A DNA stretch of 64,000 nt, from assembly GCF_000720475.1 (NCBI RefSeq), contig NZ_JOAP01000030.1, positions 1-64,000 on the forward strand, read 5' to 3'. Each line of letters begins with the position of its first letter. Within the stretch, counting starts at the first letter, position 1. A program made the position numbers and the translations under genes. Source of the DNA: Streptomyces aureocirculatus. Its GTDB lineage: Bacteria; Actinomycetota; Actinomycetes; Streptomycetales; Streptomycetaceae. This document shows positions 51,750 to 60,285 of this stretch, in pieces. A model generated the notes under the pieces. That model saw nothing but the letters and a program-made list of their open reading frames with translations, was not told where the DNA came from and searched no databases.

Positions 51750-52568
51750 TCAGTGGTGCTCGGCGATGGCGCCCTGGATGTACGTGCAGGCAAGGAGCAC
51801 GAAGACGTACGCCTGGACGGCCTGCACGAAGAGTTCGAAGCAGATCATGGCCATGGTCATCACGAAGGACACACCGGCGGCCGGGATCATCCAACTGTTC
51901 AGGAGGTACCAGGAGGCGACGGTGAACATCACCAGCATCAGGTGCCCGGCGAACATGTTGGCGAACAGTCGCACGGAGTGCGTGAAGGGACGCACGAGCA
52001 GGTTCGAGAAGAACTCGATGAACGACACCAGCCACTTGATCGGGCCGAGCGAGTTGTCGTAACCGGTGATGTTCTTCCAGCCGCCCACGAAACCGTGGCG
52101 CTTGAAGGTCAGCGGCACCCAGATCAGATACGTGATGACCGCGAGCACGACCGGGTACGCGAAGACCGACGAGACCGGGAACTGCGACAGCGGGACCACG
52201 GACCAGATGTTCATGATCCAGATGAAGAAGAACATCGAGACCATGAGGGGGACGTACTTCTCGCCCTCCTTCTTGCCGAGCGTCTCGTAGACGATCCCGC
52301 GGCGGACGAAGTCGTAGCCCGCCTCACCGATCATCTGGAGCTTGCCCGGCACGACCTTGGCCTTGCCGAAGGCGGCGTAGAAGAAGGTGATGACGACCAT
52401 GGTCGTGATCAGGGCGAGCAGCATCACCTTGTTGAACTCGAACCCGCCGACCTCGAAGATCGGCTTGAAGAGGAACGAGTGCAGGCCCGGAGCCGGGAAG
52501 CCACAGCCGTTGTCGGAGGAGATCCGACAGCTCCAGTCAAAGGCGAGCTCAGTTTGGTCAGCACTCAC
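51750..52568 (-). CDS. atpB: ATP synthase a subunit
   Basis: This 272-residue proton-channel subunit has five to six membrane helices. The conserved RPFTHSVRLFANMFAGHLML carries the essential Arg, and FVQAVQAYVFVLLACTYIQGA forms the last helix. GTG 52568 (SADQTELAFDWSC) follows AAGGAG; the open frame continues 12 codons upstream without a ribosome site. Confidence 0.97.
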   Translation of the reverse strand: MSADQTELAFDWSCRISSDNGCGFPAPGLHSFLFKPIFEVGGFEFNKVMLLALITTMVVITFFYAAFGKAKVVPGKLQMIGEAGYDFVRRGIVYETLGKKEGEKYVPLMVSMFFFIWIMNIWSVVPLSQFPVSSVFAYPVVLAVITYLIWVPLTFKRHGFVGGWKNITGYDNSLGPIKWLVSFIEFFSNLLVRPFTHSVRLFANMFAGHLMLVMFTVASWYLLNSWMIPAAGVSFVMTMAMICFELFVQAVQAYVFVLLACTYIQGAIAEHH

Positions 52569-52796
52569 CGCGGGCTCCTTCGGCGTGACGCATAGGTACG
52601 GCAACCTCGTTGTCGTGTCGGCGCGGCGCGCGGCCGCGGGTCGGCACCGGACTGGTGTTTCGGAAGTGTGAGCGGCGTTCAGGCATCGAGCCTCGCGATG
52701 GTGCAGGCGTCAGCTCAGATGCCCGCGCCTGCAGTGCCGCAGTTGGCACCGGACGATAGCAGCATCTCGAACGTGCATTTATCCCGGCCCTACCTC

Positions 52797-53258
52797 TCAC
52801 GTCTCCGACCCCGGCTTCTCCGGCTTGTCGCTCTTACGAGAGGAGGACGCGGAGGAAGGTTCGGGTTCAGGTTCGACGTAGAGGATCTTGGCCTTCATGT
52901 GCGCGCGAGCCTGCGACGCCATCCAGGCGACGGTGGCGATGACGAGAGCGAGCGCGAAGGACTTCGGGTTGAACGCGTTCGTGTCCTTGAACAGACCCAC
53001 GAAAATGAGAAGCAGGAGGAGCTGAGCGACATAGAGCATCAGCCCCATCGCCTGGAACAACTGCGGAAGCGATTTTGCCGTCCGCTGCAGGATGAACAGG
53101 CCGAGCCCCATGAAAGCGATGACGACCAGCGTGCCGATGACAGCACCGAGGGCTCCCTTGCCGCCCGCGACCACTCCACTCACCACGGCGACGATCGCGC
53201 CTACGGCAGCGGTGGGTACGGCGGACTGCAGGAGGTTTCGGGTGTCTTGAGACGGCAT
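52797..53258 (-). CDS. atpI: AtpI-like membrane protein
   Basis: This 153-residue protein has four hydrophobic segments (AVPTAAVGAIVAVVSGVVAG, AVIGTLVVIAFMGLGLFIL, AMGLMLYVAQLLLLLIFVGLF, FALALVIATVAWMASQ) and a charged C-terminal tail. It is the first gene of the atp operon, where AtpI assists c-ring assembly in other bacteria. ATG 53258 follows GGAG. The 228-base gap to atpB holds no gene. A Rex-like operator lies 125 bases upstream. Confidence 0.9.
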   Translation of the reverse strand: MPSQDTRNLLQSAVPTAAVGAIVAVVSGVVAGGKGALGAVIGTLVVIAFMGLGLFILQRTAKSLPQLFQAMGLMLYVAQLLLLLIFVGLFKDTNAFNPKSFALALVIATVAWMASQARAHMKAKILYVEPEPEPSSASSSRKSDKPEKPGSET

Positions 53259-53519
53259 GGCGGCAACTCCGCTTACAGACGGGGGCAGGGTGTCGTCATG
53301 GACGAGCGTAGACCCGGGCCGAGTGGGGTCCTCGGGCCGAGAGAACCGTCGCACTACGGTCCTTCGGCTCTGTCCCCGGGTCTCGTGAACGGTATCACAA
53401 ACTATTTGATGAGTCCTTTACCTGACGGGTGTGCTTGCCGTCACACATGAGGGCTAACCCGCGCGTCTGTGCAACTTGACGGTCGACTTGTCTGGTACTG
53501 GAGCGTTTTCGGGTCCGCG
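53259..53519. other. atp operon upstream region
   Basis: These 261 non-coding bases lie between the transferase stop (53520) and atpI. They hold the Rex-like site at 53383-53400 next to a short AT-rich stretch (53397-53417), the likely promoter zone. I could not fix -10 and -35 boxes. Confidence 0.5.
53383..53400. promoter_or_regulatory. Rex-like operator of the atp operon
   Basis: TCGTGAACGGTATCACAA matches 13 of the 15 specified positions of the Rex consensus TTGTGAACNNNTTCACAA. Rex is the NADH/NAD-sensing repressor of respiratory genes in Streptomyces. The site lies 125 bases before atpI in an AT-rich patch. Confidence 0.7.
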
Positions 53520-54845
53520 TCAACGCGAGGATTCGGCCTTGCTCCGGTCCGGGGAGCTCGGGCGGGTGCCGACGGCGGTCGCACCGTTGACGCCCGCTCC
53601 CACGGGGTGACGGGATTCCGTTTCCGGCTGAGCGGCCGCTTCCGACTCGTGCGCCGCCGCCTCCGCGAGAGCCGCACGGCGGCGCCGGTAGCGCGGCGGT
53701 ACGAAGCCCTCCGCCCATCCGGGCGTCCGCGGGGTGAAGCGCGGCAGCAGGAGCAGCGCGAGCCCGACGGCGCTCAGGGCGACGATCAGGAGCAGGATCC
53801 ACATGTTCGTGGAGTGCACGGAGTACGCGACGGTGCCGAAGGCGATCAGAGCCGACCAGAAGTACATGATCAGCACGGCCCGGCTGTGCGAGTGGCCGAC
53901 TTCGAGCAGCCGGTGGTGCAGATGGCCGCGGTCGGCGGCGAACGGCGACTGGCCCTTCCAGGTGCGGCGCACGATGGCGAGCACCAGGTCGGCGAACGGG
54001 ATCGCGATGATCGTCAGCGGCATCAGCAGCGGGATGAAGACGGGAAGCATCGCGTGTGTCGCGTCGCGGGTGCCGCCGAGGTTCAGCTTCATCGCGTCCG
54101 GGTCGACCTGCCCGGTGATGGAGATGGCGCCGGCGGCGAGCACCAGGCCGATGAGCATCGACCCCGAGTCGCCCATGAAGATCCGGGCCGGATGCATGTT
54201 GTGCGGCAGGAAGCCCAGGCACATGCCCATCAGGATGGCGGCGAAGAGGGTGGCGGGGGCCGCGGCCTCGATCCCGTACCCGTACCAGATCCGGTACGCG
54301 TACATGAAGAACGCCGCGGCGGCGATGCACACCATGCCCGCCGCGAGGCCGTCGAGGCCGTCGACGAAGTTGACCGCGTTGATGGTGATGACCACCAGGG
54401 CGACGGTGAGCAGCGTGCCCTGCCACTGGGTCAGGGACACCGTCCCCGCGCCCGGGATGGGCAGCCACAGGATCGTCAGACCCTGCATGACCATCACGCC
54501 CGCGGCGATCATCTGGCCGCCGAGCTTGATCAGCGCGTCGATCTCGAACTTGTCGTCGAGGACGCCGATGAGCCAGATCAGCGCGGCGCCGGAGAGCAGC
54601 GCGCGCGGCTCGTTCGACTTCGTGAAGACCTCGTTGAGGTTCGGCAGGTGGTCGGCGACCAGGAGCCCCGCGCACAGGCCGAAGAACATCGCGATTCCGC
54701 CGAGCCGGGGTGTCGGTTCCCGGTGCACGTCGCGCGCGCGGATCTCCGGCATGGCGCCGGCCACGATCGCGAACTTCCGCACCGGGCCGGTCAGCAGGTA
54801 GGTCACCGCGGCCGTGATGCAGAGCGTCAGCAGATATTCACGCAC
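53520..54845 (-). CDS. WecA/MraY-family UDP-GlcNAc (or MurNAc) phosphotransferase
   Basis: This 441-residue polyprenyl-phosphate N-acetylhexosamine-1-phosphate transferase has about ten to eleven membrane helices. Family motifs present are HREPTPRLGGIAMF, the acidic pair in LIGVLDDKFEID, VNFVDGLDGLAAG, FLPHNMHPARIFMGDSGS and the His-rich GHLHHRLLEVGHSHS. The C-terminal ~60 residues are charged and disordered. It probably starts lipid-linked wall-polymer synthesis, as does WecA/TagO, and so would precede LCP ligases such as the one at 60.3 kb. GTG 54845 gives MREYLLTL; 13 upstream codons are open. Confidence 0.9.
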   Translation of the reverse strand: MREYLLTLCITAAVTYLLTGPVRKFAIVAGAMPEIRARDVHREPTPRLGGIAMFFGLCAGLLVADHLPNLNEVFTKSNEPRALLSGAALIWLIGVLDDKFEIDALIKLGGQMIAAGVMVMQGLTILWLPIPGAGTVSLTQWQGTLLTVALVVITINAVNFVDGLDGLAAGMVCIAAAAFFMYAYRIWYGYGIEAAAPATLFAAILMGMCLGFLPHNMHPARIFMGDSGSMLIGLVLAAGAISITGQVDPDAMKLNLGGTRDATHAMLPVFIPLLMPLTIIAIPFADLVLAIVRRTWKGQSPFAADRGHLHHRLLEVGHSHSRAVLIMYFWSALIAFGTVAYSVHSTNMWILLLIVALSAVGLALLLLPRFTPRTPGWAEGFVPPRYRRRRAALAEAAAHESEAAAQPETESRHPVGAGVNGATAVGTRPSSPDRSKAESSR

Positions 54846-54947
54846 GGGCTTCCCCACAGGTATCGCTGGCCATCTCAGCACCACACCCTAGCTTCGCGTG
54901 CATAAGCTTGGGGACGTCCGGGTAGCGGGGATCGTTGCACAGGTGCG

Positions 54948-56222
54948 CTACGACGTCGCCGTGCCCGGTGTCCCCGCTGTCGGATACGGCGGAAACCGGC
55001 CCGCCAGTTCCCGTACCGCGTCCCTGACTTTGTCCTCCTCACGGACGGCCCCCGCGAACAGTGCGGCGATCCGCGCCATTTCACCCTCCCGCATGCCCTG
55101 GGTGGTGACGGCCGCCGTCCCGAACCTGAGTCCGCGGCCGTCGGCGCCCGGCAGCGCGCAGGTGTCGAGGACCAGACCCGCCGCGGCGAGGCGGCCACGG
55201 GCGGCATGGGCCGGTACGCCGTGCGGGGCGGGGTCGGCGAGGATCAGATGGGTGTCGGTGCCGCCGGTGCTCAGACCGAAGCCCTCACCGGCGAGCGCCT
55301 CCGCCAACACCCTTGCGTTCGCAACGACTTGACGCGCGTACGCGGTGAACGCGGGCGTCGCCGCCTCGCCGAAGGCCACCGCCTTGGCGGCGATCGTGTG
55401 CATCTGGGCGCCGCCCTGCGTGAACGGGAAGACCGCCCGGTCCACCCGCTCCGCGAGTTCGCCGCGGCACAGGAGCATGCCGCCGCGGGGGCCGCGCAGG
55501 ACCTTGTGGGTGGTGGCGCACACGATGTCCGCGTACGGCACGGGGCTGGGCGCGGCGCCGCCCGCGACCAGGCCCATGGGGTGGGCGGCGTCCGCGATGA
55601 GATAGGCCCCCACGTCGTCCGCGACGGCCCGGAACGCCGCGTAGTCGATGTGGCGGGGGTAGGCGATGGAGCCGCACACGATCGCCTTCGGGCGGTGCGC
55701 CCGGGCCAGGGCCGCCACCTGGTCGTAGTCGATCAGGCCGCTCTCCGGGTCGAGGCCGTACCCCACGAAGTCGAACCAGCGGCCGGAGAAGTTCGCGGGC
55801 GAGCCGTGCGTGAGATGGCCGCCGTAGGGCAGGCCCATGGCCAGAACCGTGTCCCCGGGGCGCAGCAGGGCCGCGTAGGCCGCCAGGACGGCGGCGGAGC
55901 CCGAGTGGGGCTGCACGTTCGCGTGGTCGGCGCCGAAGAGGGCCTTGGCGCGGTCCGTGGCGATGCGCTCCGCCACGTCCACGAACTCGCAGCCGCCGTG
56001 GTGGCGGGCCCCCGGGTAGCCCTCGGCGTACTTGTTCGCCAGCGGGGAGCCCAGGGCCGTCAGGACGGCCTGGGACGTGAAGTTCTCCGCGGCGATCAGT
56101 TGCAGGCTTGCCGACTGGCGGTCGAGCTCGCCGAGGAGTACGTCGGTGAGCTCGGGGTCCTGGCGGCGCAGCGCGGCGTACGCCGCCGGGTCGGCGGCGC
56201 GCCCAGCCTCTGCCGTCGTCAT
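54948..56222 (-). CDS. Serine hydroxymethyltransferase-like enzyme (second SHMT type)
   Basis: This 424-residue PLP enzyme of fold type I interconverts serine and glycine with tetrahydrofolate. Features are LIAAENFTSQAVL, NKYAEGYPGARHHGG, the PLP-lysine motif CATTHKVLRGPRGG and FPFTQGGAQMHTIAAKAVAF. The canonical motif is TTHKTLRGPRGG, so Thr after Lys is Val here. Several residues elsewhere also differ from housekeeping GlyA. The gene is a glyA paralogue often found beside prfA/prmC in Streptomyces. Activity toward other aldehydes is possible. Confidence 0.88.
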   Translation of the reverse strand: MTTAEAGRAADPAAYAALRRQDPELTDVLLGELDRQSASLQLIAAENFTSQAVLTALGSPLANKYAEGYPGARHHGGCEFVDVAERIATDRAKALFGADHANVQPHSGSAAVLAAYAALLRPGDTVLAMGLPYGGHLTHGSPANFSGRWFDFVGYGLDPESGLIDYDQVAALARAHRPKAIVCGSIAYPRHIDYAAFRAVADDVGAYLIADAAHPMGLVAGGAAPSPVPYADIVCATTHKVLRGPRGGMLLCRGELAERVDRAVFPFTQGGAQMHTIAAKAVAFGEAATPAFTAYARQVVANARVLAEALAGEGFGLSTGGTDTHLILADPAPHGVPAHAARGRLAAAGLVLDTCALPGADGRGLRFGTAAVTTQGMREGEMARIAALFAGAVREEDKVRDAVRELAGRFPPYPTAGTPGTATS

Positions 56223-56292
56223 CCTCCCAATGTAGGCCGGGGGCCGGTTTGCTGCCCGGCGGGCGCTCCTGGGGCTCCGCCCCAGACCCCGC

Positions 56293-56344
56293 TCCTCAAA
56301 CGCCGGAGGGGCTATGAATAGCCCGTCCGGCGTTTGAGGACGAG
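56293..56344. terminator. Hairpin repeat between phosphatase homologue and SHMT
   Basis: The 21-base arms (56293-56313 and 56320-56340) pair with one mismatch around the loop ATGAAT. The right arm is the GTCCGGCGTTTGAGGACGAG dispersed repeat. It lies between two minus-strand genes and can end transcripts in either direction. Confidence 0.78.
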
Positions 56345-56387
56345 GCGCGGAGCGCCGATTGAGGGCTGGGGTCCAAGGCGCGCAGGA

Positions 56388-57083
56388 CTACGCCCGGGCC
56401 GCCGGCACCCCCGTCAAGGCCGTCACCACCGGCTCGAGGGCCTGCTGGATCTCGCCGCCGACGGAGCGGAAGAAGGGCAGCGGCGCCCCGTAGGGGTCGT
56501 ACACCTCGTCGGCCTCCGCGCTGGGGGCGAGCAGCCACCCGCGCAACGCGGCGGCGGCCCGCACCAGGGCGCGGGCCCGCTCGACGACCCCGTCGGCCCC
56601 CTCGGGGTCGGGCAGGGTGGCCGGGTCTATGGCCCGGACGAGACGGGTGAACTCCTTCAGGGTGAAGGTGCGGAGCCCGGCGGAGTGCCCCATGGAGATG
56701 ACCTGCGCCCGGTGGTCCCGCGTCGCGGTCAGGACGAGGTCGGCCCGGATGACGTGGTCGTCGAGGAGCTCACGGCCGACGAAGCCGGAGGCGTCCGCGC
56801 CGAAGTCGGCGAGCACGGTCTCGGCGTTGGTCTCCATGGGGGCACCCTCGTGCCCCCAGGTGCCCGCGCTCTCCACGATGAGCCCACCGGTGAGCGGATC
56901 GCCGAGCCGGTCGGCGAGGGCGTGCCGGGTCAGCCGCTCGGTGATCGGCGAGCGGCAGACGTTGCCGGTGCTGACGTGGAGGATGCGGAAGCCGCCGGGG
57001 GTACCGGCGCTTCCCGGGGCACCGAAGACCACAGAGGGCTCGGTGCGGCCCGCTATGCCACGCCCCGTCTCAGGGGCCCTCAA
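56388..57083 (-). CDS. Low-molecular-weight phosphatase homologue with Ser in place of the nucleophile
   Basis: This 231-residue protein has the low-MW protein tyrosine phosphatase / arsenate reductase fold. The P-loop reads ILHVSTGNVCRSPITERL where active enzymes have V-C-x-G-N-x-C-R-S. Ser38 occupies the place of the nucleophilic Cys (codon AGC, one base from TGC), while Cys43 and Arg44 are kept. The distal general-acid region VYDPYG is present. Catalysis by the usual thiol route is therefore unlikely. TTG 57083 overlaps the Sua5 stop by 4 bases (TTGA) and follows GAGG, so translation is coupled. It may bind phosphoproteins instead. Confidence 0.83.
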   Translation of the reverse strand: MRAPETGRGIAGRTEPSVVFGAPGSAGTPGGFRILHVSTGNVCRSPITERLTRHALADRLGDPLTGGLIVESAGTWGHEGAPMETNAETVLADFGADASGFVGRELLDDHVIRADLVLTATRDHRAQVISMGHSAGLRTFTLKEFTRLVRAIDPATLPDPEGADGVVERARALVRAAAALRGWLLAPSAEADEVYDPYGAPLPFFRSVGGEIQQALEPVVTALTGVPAARA

Positions 57084-57727
57084 TTGGCCACCTCGAGGTC
57101 GGGTACCACCTTGCGGAGCTCGTCGGCGTCGAGCGCGCCGGCGCGGAGCAGCACGGGGACCTTGCCGGTCACGTCCACGATCGAGGAGGGCACGATGCCG
57201 GGCGTGGGACCGCCGTCCAGGTACACGGAGACCGAGTCGCCGAGCATCTCCTGGGCGGCGTCGCAGTCCTCGGGCGCCGGGTGCCCGGTGAGGTTGGCGG
57301 AGGACACGGCCATCGGCCCGAACTCGGTGAGGAGCTCGATGGCGACCGGGTGCAGCGGCATCCGGATGGCGACCGTGCCCCGGGTGTCGCCGAGGTCCCA
57401 CTGGAGCGAGGGCTGCTGCCGGGCGACCAGCGTGAGGGCGCCGGGCCAGAAGGCGTCCACGAGCTCCCAGGCGGACTCGGAGAAGTCCGTGACGAGGCCG
57501 TGCAGCGTGTTCGGGGAGCCGATGAGGACGGGCGTCGGCATGGACCGGCCGCGGCCCTTGGCGTCGAGCAGGTCGGCGACCGCCTCCGGGCTGAACGCGT
57601 CGGCGCCGATCCCGTACACGGTGTCGGTGGGCAGCACGACCAGTTCGCCACGGCGGACGGCGGACGCGGCCTCGCGCAGACCGGTCGTACGGTCGGTCGC
57701 GTCGTTGGTGTCGTATCGCCGTGCCAT
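57080..57727 (-). CDS. L-threonylcarbamoyladenylate synthase (Sua5/YciO/YrdC)
   Basis: This 215-residue enzyme makes threonylcarbamoyl-AMP for the t6A37 modification of ANN-decoding tRNAs. Motifs include LVVLPTDTVYGIGADAFSPEAV near residue 31, KGRGRSMPTPVLI near 57, the WPGALTLVA segment near 95 and SSANLTGHPAP near 143. It lacks the C-terminal Sua5 domain, so it is of the YrdC length class. ATG 57727 directly follows the stop of a 24-codon ORF whose end supplies GAGGAGG. Confidence 0.94.
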   Translation of the reverse strand: MARRYDTNDATDRTTGLREAASAVRRGELVVLPTDTVYGIGADAFSPEAVADLLDAKGRGRSMPTPVLIGSPNTLHGLVTDFSESAWELVDAFWPGALTLVARQQPSLQWDLGDTRGTVAIRMPLHPVAIELLTEFGPMAVSSANLTGHPAPEDCDAAQEMLGDSVSVYLDGGPTPGIVPSSIVDVTGKVPVLLRAGALDADELRKVVPDLEVAN

Positions 57728-57802
57728 CTAGCGGGCCTCCTCGTACACGTACGTCTCGTCGGCGTACATCACGTACATCGTCGTCTTCGTCGCCGCCGTC
57801 AT
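57728..57802 (-). CDS. Unlisted 24-codon Tyr-rich ORF between prmC and sua5
   Basis: The ATG shares its A with the prmC stop (TGATG), and the TAG stop abuts the Sua5 ATG with no gap. The peptide starts MTAATKTTMYVMYADE and has tyrosines at 10, 13, 18 and 20. All 24 sense codons end in G or C, matching real genes here. Its last codons contain the Shine-Dalgarno GAGGAGG for sua5. It may be a coupling leader peptide, a small protein, or a spacer. No homologue is known to me. Confidence 0.6.
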   Translation of the reverse strand: MTAATKTTMYVMYADETYVYEEAR

Positions 57803-58647
57803 CACGGCAGCGCCTTGCGGGCGGTCGCGAACCGCGGCCGGTTGTTCAGGTCCGGGTGGTCGGCGGCGTCCGCCCAGCCCCGCTCCTCCGTGAAGATCCA
57901 CGGCACCAGGCCGCCCTGGGTGTCCGCGTGCTCCACCACCACGACACCGCCGGGCCGCAGCAGCCGGTGCGCGGTGCGCTCGATGCCGCGGATCAGGTCG
58001 AGGCCGTCCTCGCCGGAGAACAGGGCGAGTTCGGGATCGTAGTCGCGGGCCTCCGGCGCAACGTACTCCCATTCCGTCAACGGGATGTACGGGGGGTTGG
58101 AGATGACGAGGTCGACCTGGCCGTCGAGGTCGGGGAACGCGTCGCGTGCGTCGCCCTGGCGCAGGTCGACCCGGGACCCCTCGACGTTCTTACGGGTCCA
58201 CTTCATGGCGTCCGCGGACAGCTCCACGGCGTGCACGCGCGAGCGCGGCACCTCCTGGGCCATGGCGAGCGCGATGGCGCCCGAACCGGTGCACAGGTCG
58301 ACGATCAGCGGCTCGACGACGTCCATCGCACGGACCGCGTCTATGGCCCAGCCGACGACCGACTCGGTCTCCGGCCGCGGGACGAAGACGCCGGGGCCGA
58401 CCTGGAGCTCCAGATAGCGGAAGAAGGCACGGCCCGTGATGTGCTGGAGCGGCTCGCGCGCCTCGCGGCGCGCGATCGTCTCCCAGTAGCGGGCGTCGAA
58501 GTCCGTGTCCTTGACGGAGTGCAGCTCGCCCCGCTTCACGCCGTGCACGAAGGCGGCGAGTTCCTCCGCGTCGTTGCGCGGCGAGGGTACGCCGGCGTCG
58601 GCAAGCCGCTGGGTGGCCTGGGCCACTTCCGCGAGCAGCAGGTTCAC
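57802..58647 (-). CDS. prmC: Peptide chain release factor N5-glutamine methyltransferase
   Basis: This 281-residue SAM-dependent enzyme methylates the Gln of the GGQ motif in release factors. The N-terminal helical domain (MNLLLAEVAQATQRLADAGV) binds the factor. The catalytic domain has VPRPETE, VDLCTGSGAIALAMA and the substrate-binding NPPY in LVISNPPYIP. It lies 39 bases downstream of prfA, its substrate gene. Confidence 0.96.
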   Translation of the reverse strand: MNLLLAEVAQATQRLADAGVPSPRNDAEELAAFVHGVKRGELHSVKDTDFDARYWETIARREAREPLQHITGRAFFRYLELQVGPGVFVPRPETESVVGWAIDAVRAMDVVEPLIVDLCTGSGAIALAMAQEVPRSRVHAVELSADAMKWTRKNVEGSRVDLRQGDARDAFPDLDGQVDLVISNPPYIPLTEWEYVAPEARDYDPELALFSGEDGLDLIRGIERTAHRLLRPGGVVVVEHADTQGGLVPWIFTEERGWADAADHPDLNNRPRFATARKALP

Positions 58648-58686
58648 GCTGTCCTCCGGGGCGTGGTACGGGACAAGGGCAGGGGC

Positions 58687-59763
58687 TCAGGCGGCGGCGA
58701 GCTTCGCCGCGGAGTCCGCGTCGACGCAGGCCTGGATGACCGCGTCGAGATCACCGTCGAGCACCTGGTCCAAGTTGTACGCCTTGAAGCCGACGCGGTG
58801 GTCGGAGATGCGGTTCTCCGGGAAGTTGTACGTACGGATCTTCTCGGAGCGGTCCACGGTGCGGACCTGGCTGCGCCGGGCGTCCGCCGCCTCCTTCTCC
58901 GCCTCCTCCTGCGCCGCGGCGAGCAGCCTGGAGCGCAGGATACGCATCGCCTGCTCCTTGTTCTGAAGCTGGCTCTTCTCGTTCTGGCAGGAGGCGACGA
59001 CTCCGGTGGGGACGTGCGTGATGCGGACGGCGGAGTCCGTGGTGTTGACGGACTGCCCGCCGGGTCCCGAGGAGCGGTAGACGTCGATCCGCAGGTCGTT
59101 CGGGTTGATCTCGACGTCGATCTCCTCGGCCTCCGGCGTCACCAGGACACCGGCCGCGGAGGTGTGGATGCGGCCCTGGGACTCGGTGGCCGGAACCCGC
59201 TGCACACGGTGCACGCCGCCCTCGTACTTCAGGCGCGCCCAGACGCCCTGGCCGGGCTCGGTGGCGCCCTGGCCGCCCTTGGTCTTCACGGCGACCTGGA
59301 CGTCCTTGTAGCCGCCGAGCTCGGACTCGGTGGCGTCGATGATCTCCGTCTTCCAGCCGACGCGCTCGGCGTAGCGCAGGTACATGCGCAGCAGGTCGCC
59401 TGCGAACAGCGCGGACTCGTCGCCGCCCGCACCGGCCTTGACCTCCAGGATGACGTCCTTGTCGTCGTTCGGGTCACGCGGCACGAGGAGCAACCGCAGC
59501 TTCTCGGTGATCTCGTCGCGCTGCTTGTCGAGCTCCTTGACCTCGGCGGCGAAGTCGGGATCGTCCACGGCGAACTCACGCGCGGTCTCGATGTCGTCGC
59601 CCAGGCGCTTGTAGGTGCGGTACGTGGAGACGATCGGCGTCAGCTCGGCATAGCGCTTGTTGAGCTTGCGCGCGTTGGCCTGATCGGCGTGGACCGAAGG
59701 GTCGGAGAGCTTCTTCTCCAGGTCGGCGTGCTCGCCGATCAGTTCCTCGACCGCCTCGAACAT
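58687..59763 (-). CDS. prfA: Peptide chain release factor 1
   Basis: This 358-residue factor terminates at UAA and UAG. The stop-recognition tripeptide PAT is in [18 protein letters not shown], and the GGQ motif is in [17 protein letters not shown]. Its Gln is the target of PrmC encoded next door. It follows rpmE on the same strand after about 100 bases. Confidence 0.98.
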   Translation of the reverse strand: MFEAVEELIGEHADLEKKLSDPSVHADQANARKLNKRYAELTPIVSTYRTYKRLGDDIETAREFAVDDPDFAAEVKELDKQRDEITEKLRLLLVPRDPNDDKDVILEVKAGAGGDESALFAGDLLRMYLRYAERVGWKTEIIDATESELGGYKDVQVAVKTKGGQGATEPGQGVWARLKYEGGVHRVQRVPATESQGRIHTSAAGVLVTPEAEEIDVEINPNDLRIDVYRSSGPGGQSVNTTDSAVRITHVPTGVVASCQNEKSQLQNKEQAMRILRSRLLAAAQEEAEKEAADARRSQVRTVDRSEKIRTYNFPENRISDHRVGFKAYNLDQVLDGDLDAVIQACVDADSAAKLAAA

Positions 59764-59862
59764 CGGGGGCTCCTGTGTGTCTTCGTGAAGGGGCTGCGGG
59801 ACGGCAAACGCCGGTCCCGGCCGCCCGGTGCGGGGCGGCCGGAGACCGGCGCAGGTGGCTCG

Positions 59863-60087
59863 CTACTTCGCGGCGGAGCCGGCAGCCTTGCCGAAGCGGG
59901 CCTCGAAGCGGGCCACACGGCCACCGGTGTCGAGGATCTTCTGCTTGCCCGTGTAGAACGGGTGGCACTCGGAGCAGACCTCGGCGCGGATGCCGCCGCC
60001 GGTGATCGTGCTGCGGGTGGTGAACGACGCGCCACAGGTGCAGCTAACCTGCGTCTCGACGTACTCGGGGTGGATGTCGCGCTTCAA
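59863..60087 (-). CDS. rpmE: Ribosomal protein bL31, zinc-binding form
   Basis: This 74-residue 50S protein begins [15 protein letters not shown]. Four zinc-ligand cysteines are at positions 16, 18, 38 and 41 (CTC and CSEC), so this is the C-plus form that Zur-regulated zinc-free paralogues replace under zinc starvation. The start is TTG 60087 with AGGAGA upstream. Confidence 0.96.
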   Translation of the reverse strand: MKRDIHPEYVETQVSCTCGASFTTRSTITGGGIRAEVCSECHPFYTGKQKILDTGGRVARFEARFGKAAGSAAK

Positions 60088-60241
60088 GGTGTCTCCTAGT
60101 TTCGGGAGGGCACCGGGTCGCAGGCGCGGGATGCGGATGCGTGAACCGGGGCCGACGTACCAGTCTGCCAGGACTGGCCGCATCTACCCAAACCGGGGTG
60201 GGCCCGGAAGTATTCCCGGCCCGGCCCGGAGCGGGTCGGTC

Positions 60242-60285
60242 GCTGCTGGCGAGCAGGTCAGTCACTGCTGGCGAGCAGGTCAGTC
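60242..60285. repeat. 22-bp repeat spanning the LCP gene stop
   Basis: Two copies of CTGCTGGCGAGCAGGTCAGTC plus A or G lie at 60242-60263 and 60264-60285, with partial copies on both sides. On the minus strand each carries the codons and TGA that end the LCP gene. Confidence 0.85.

Noticed and set aside
52569..52796. Second internal promoter between atpI and atpB
   Set aside because: A short AT-rich patch is present near 52775 but no credible -10/-35 pair could be defined.
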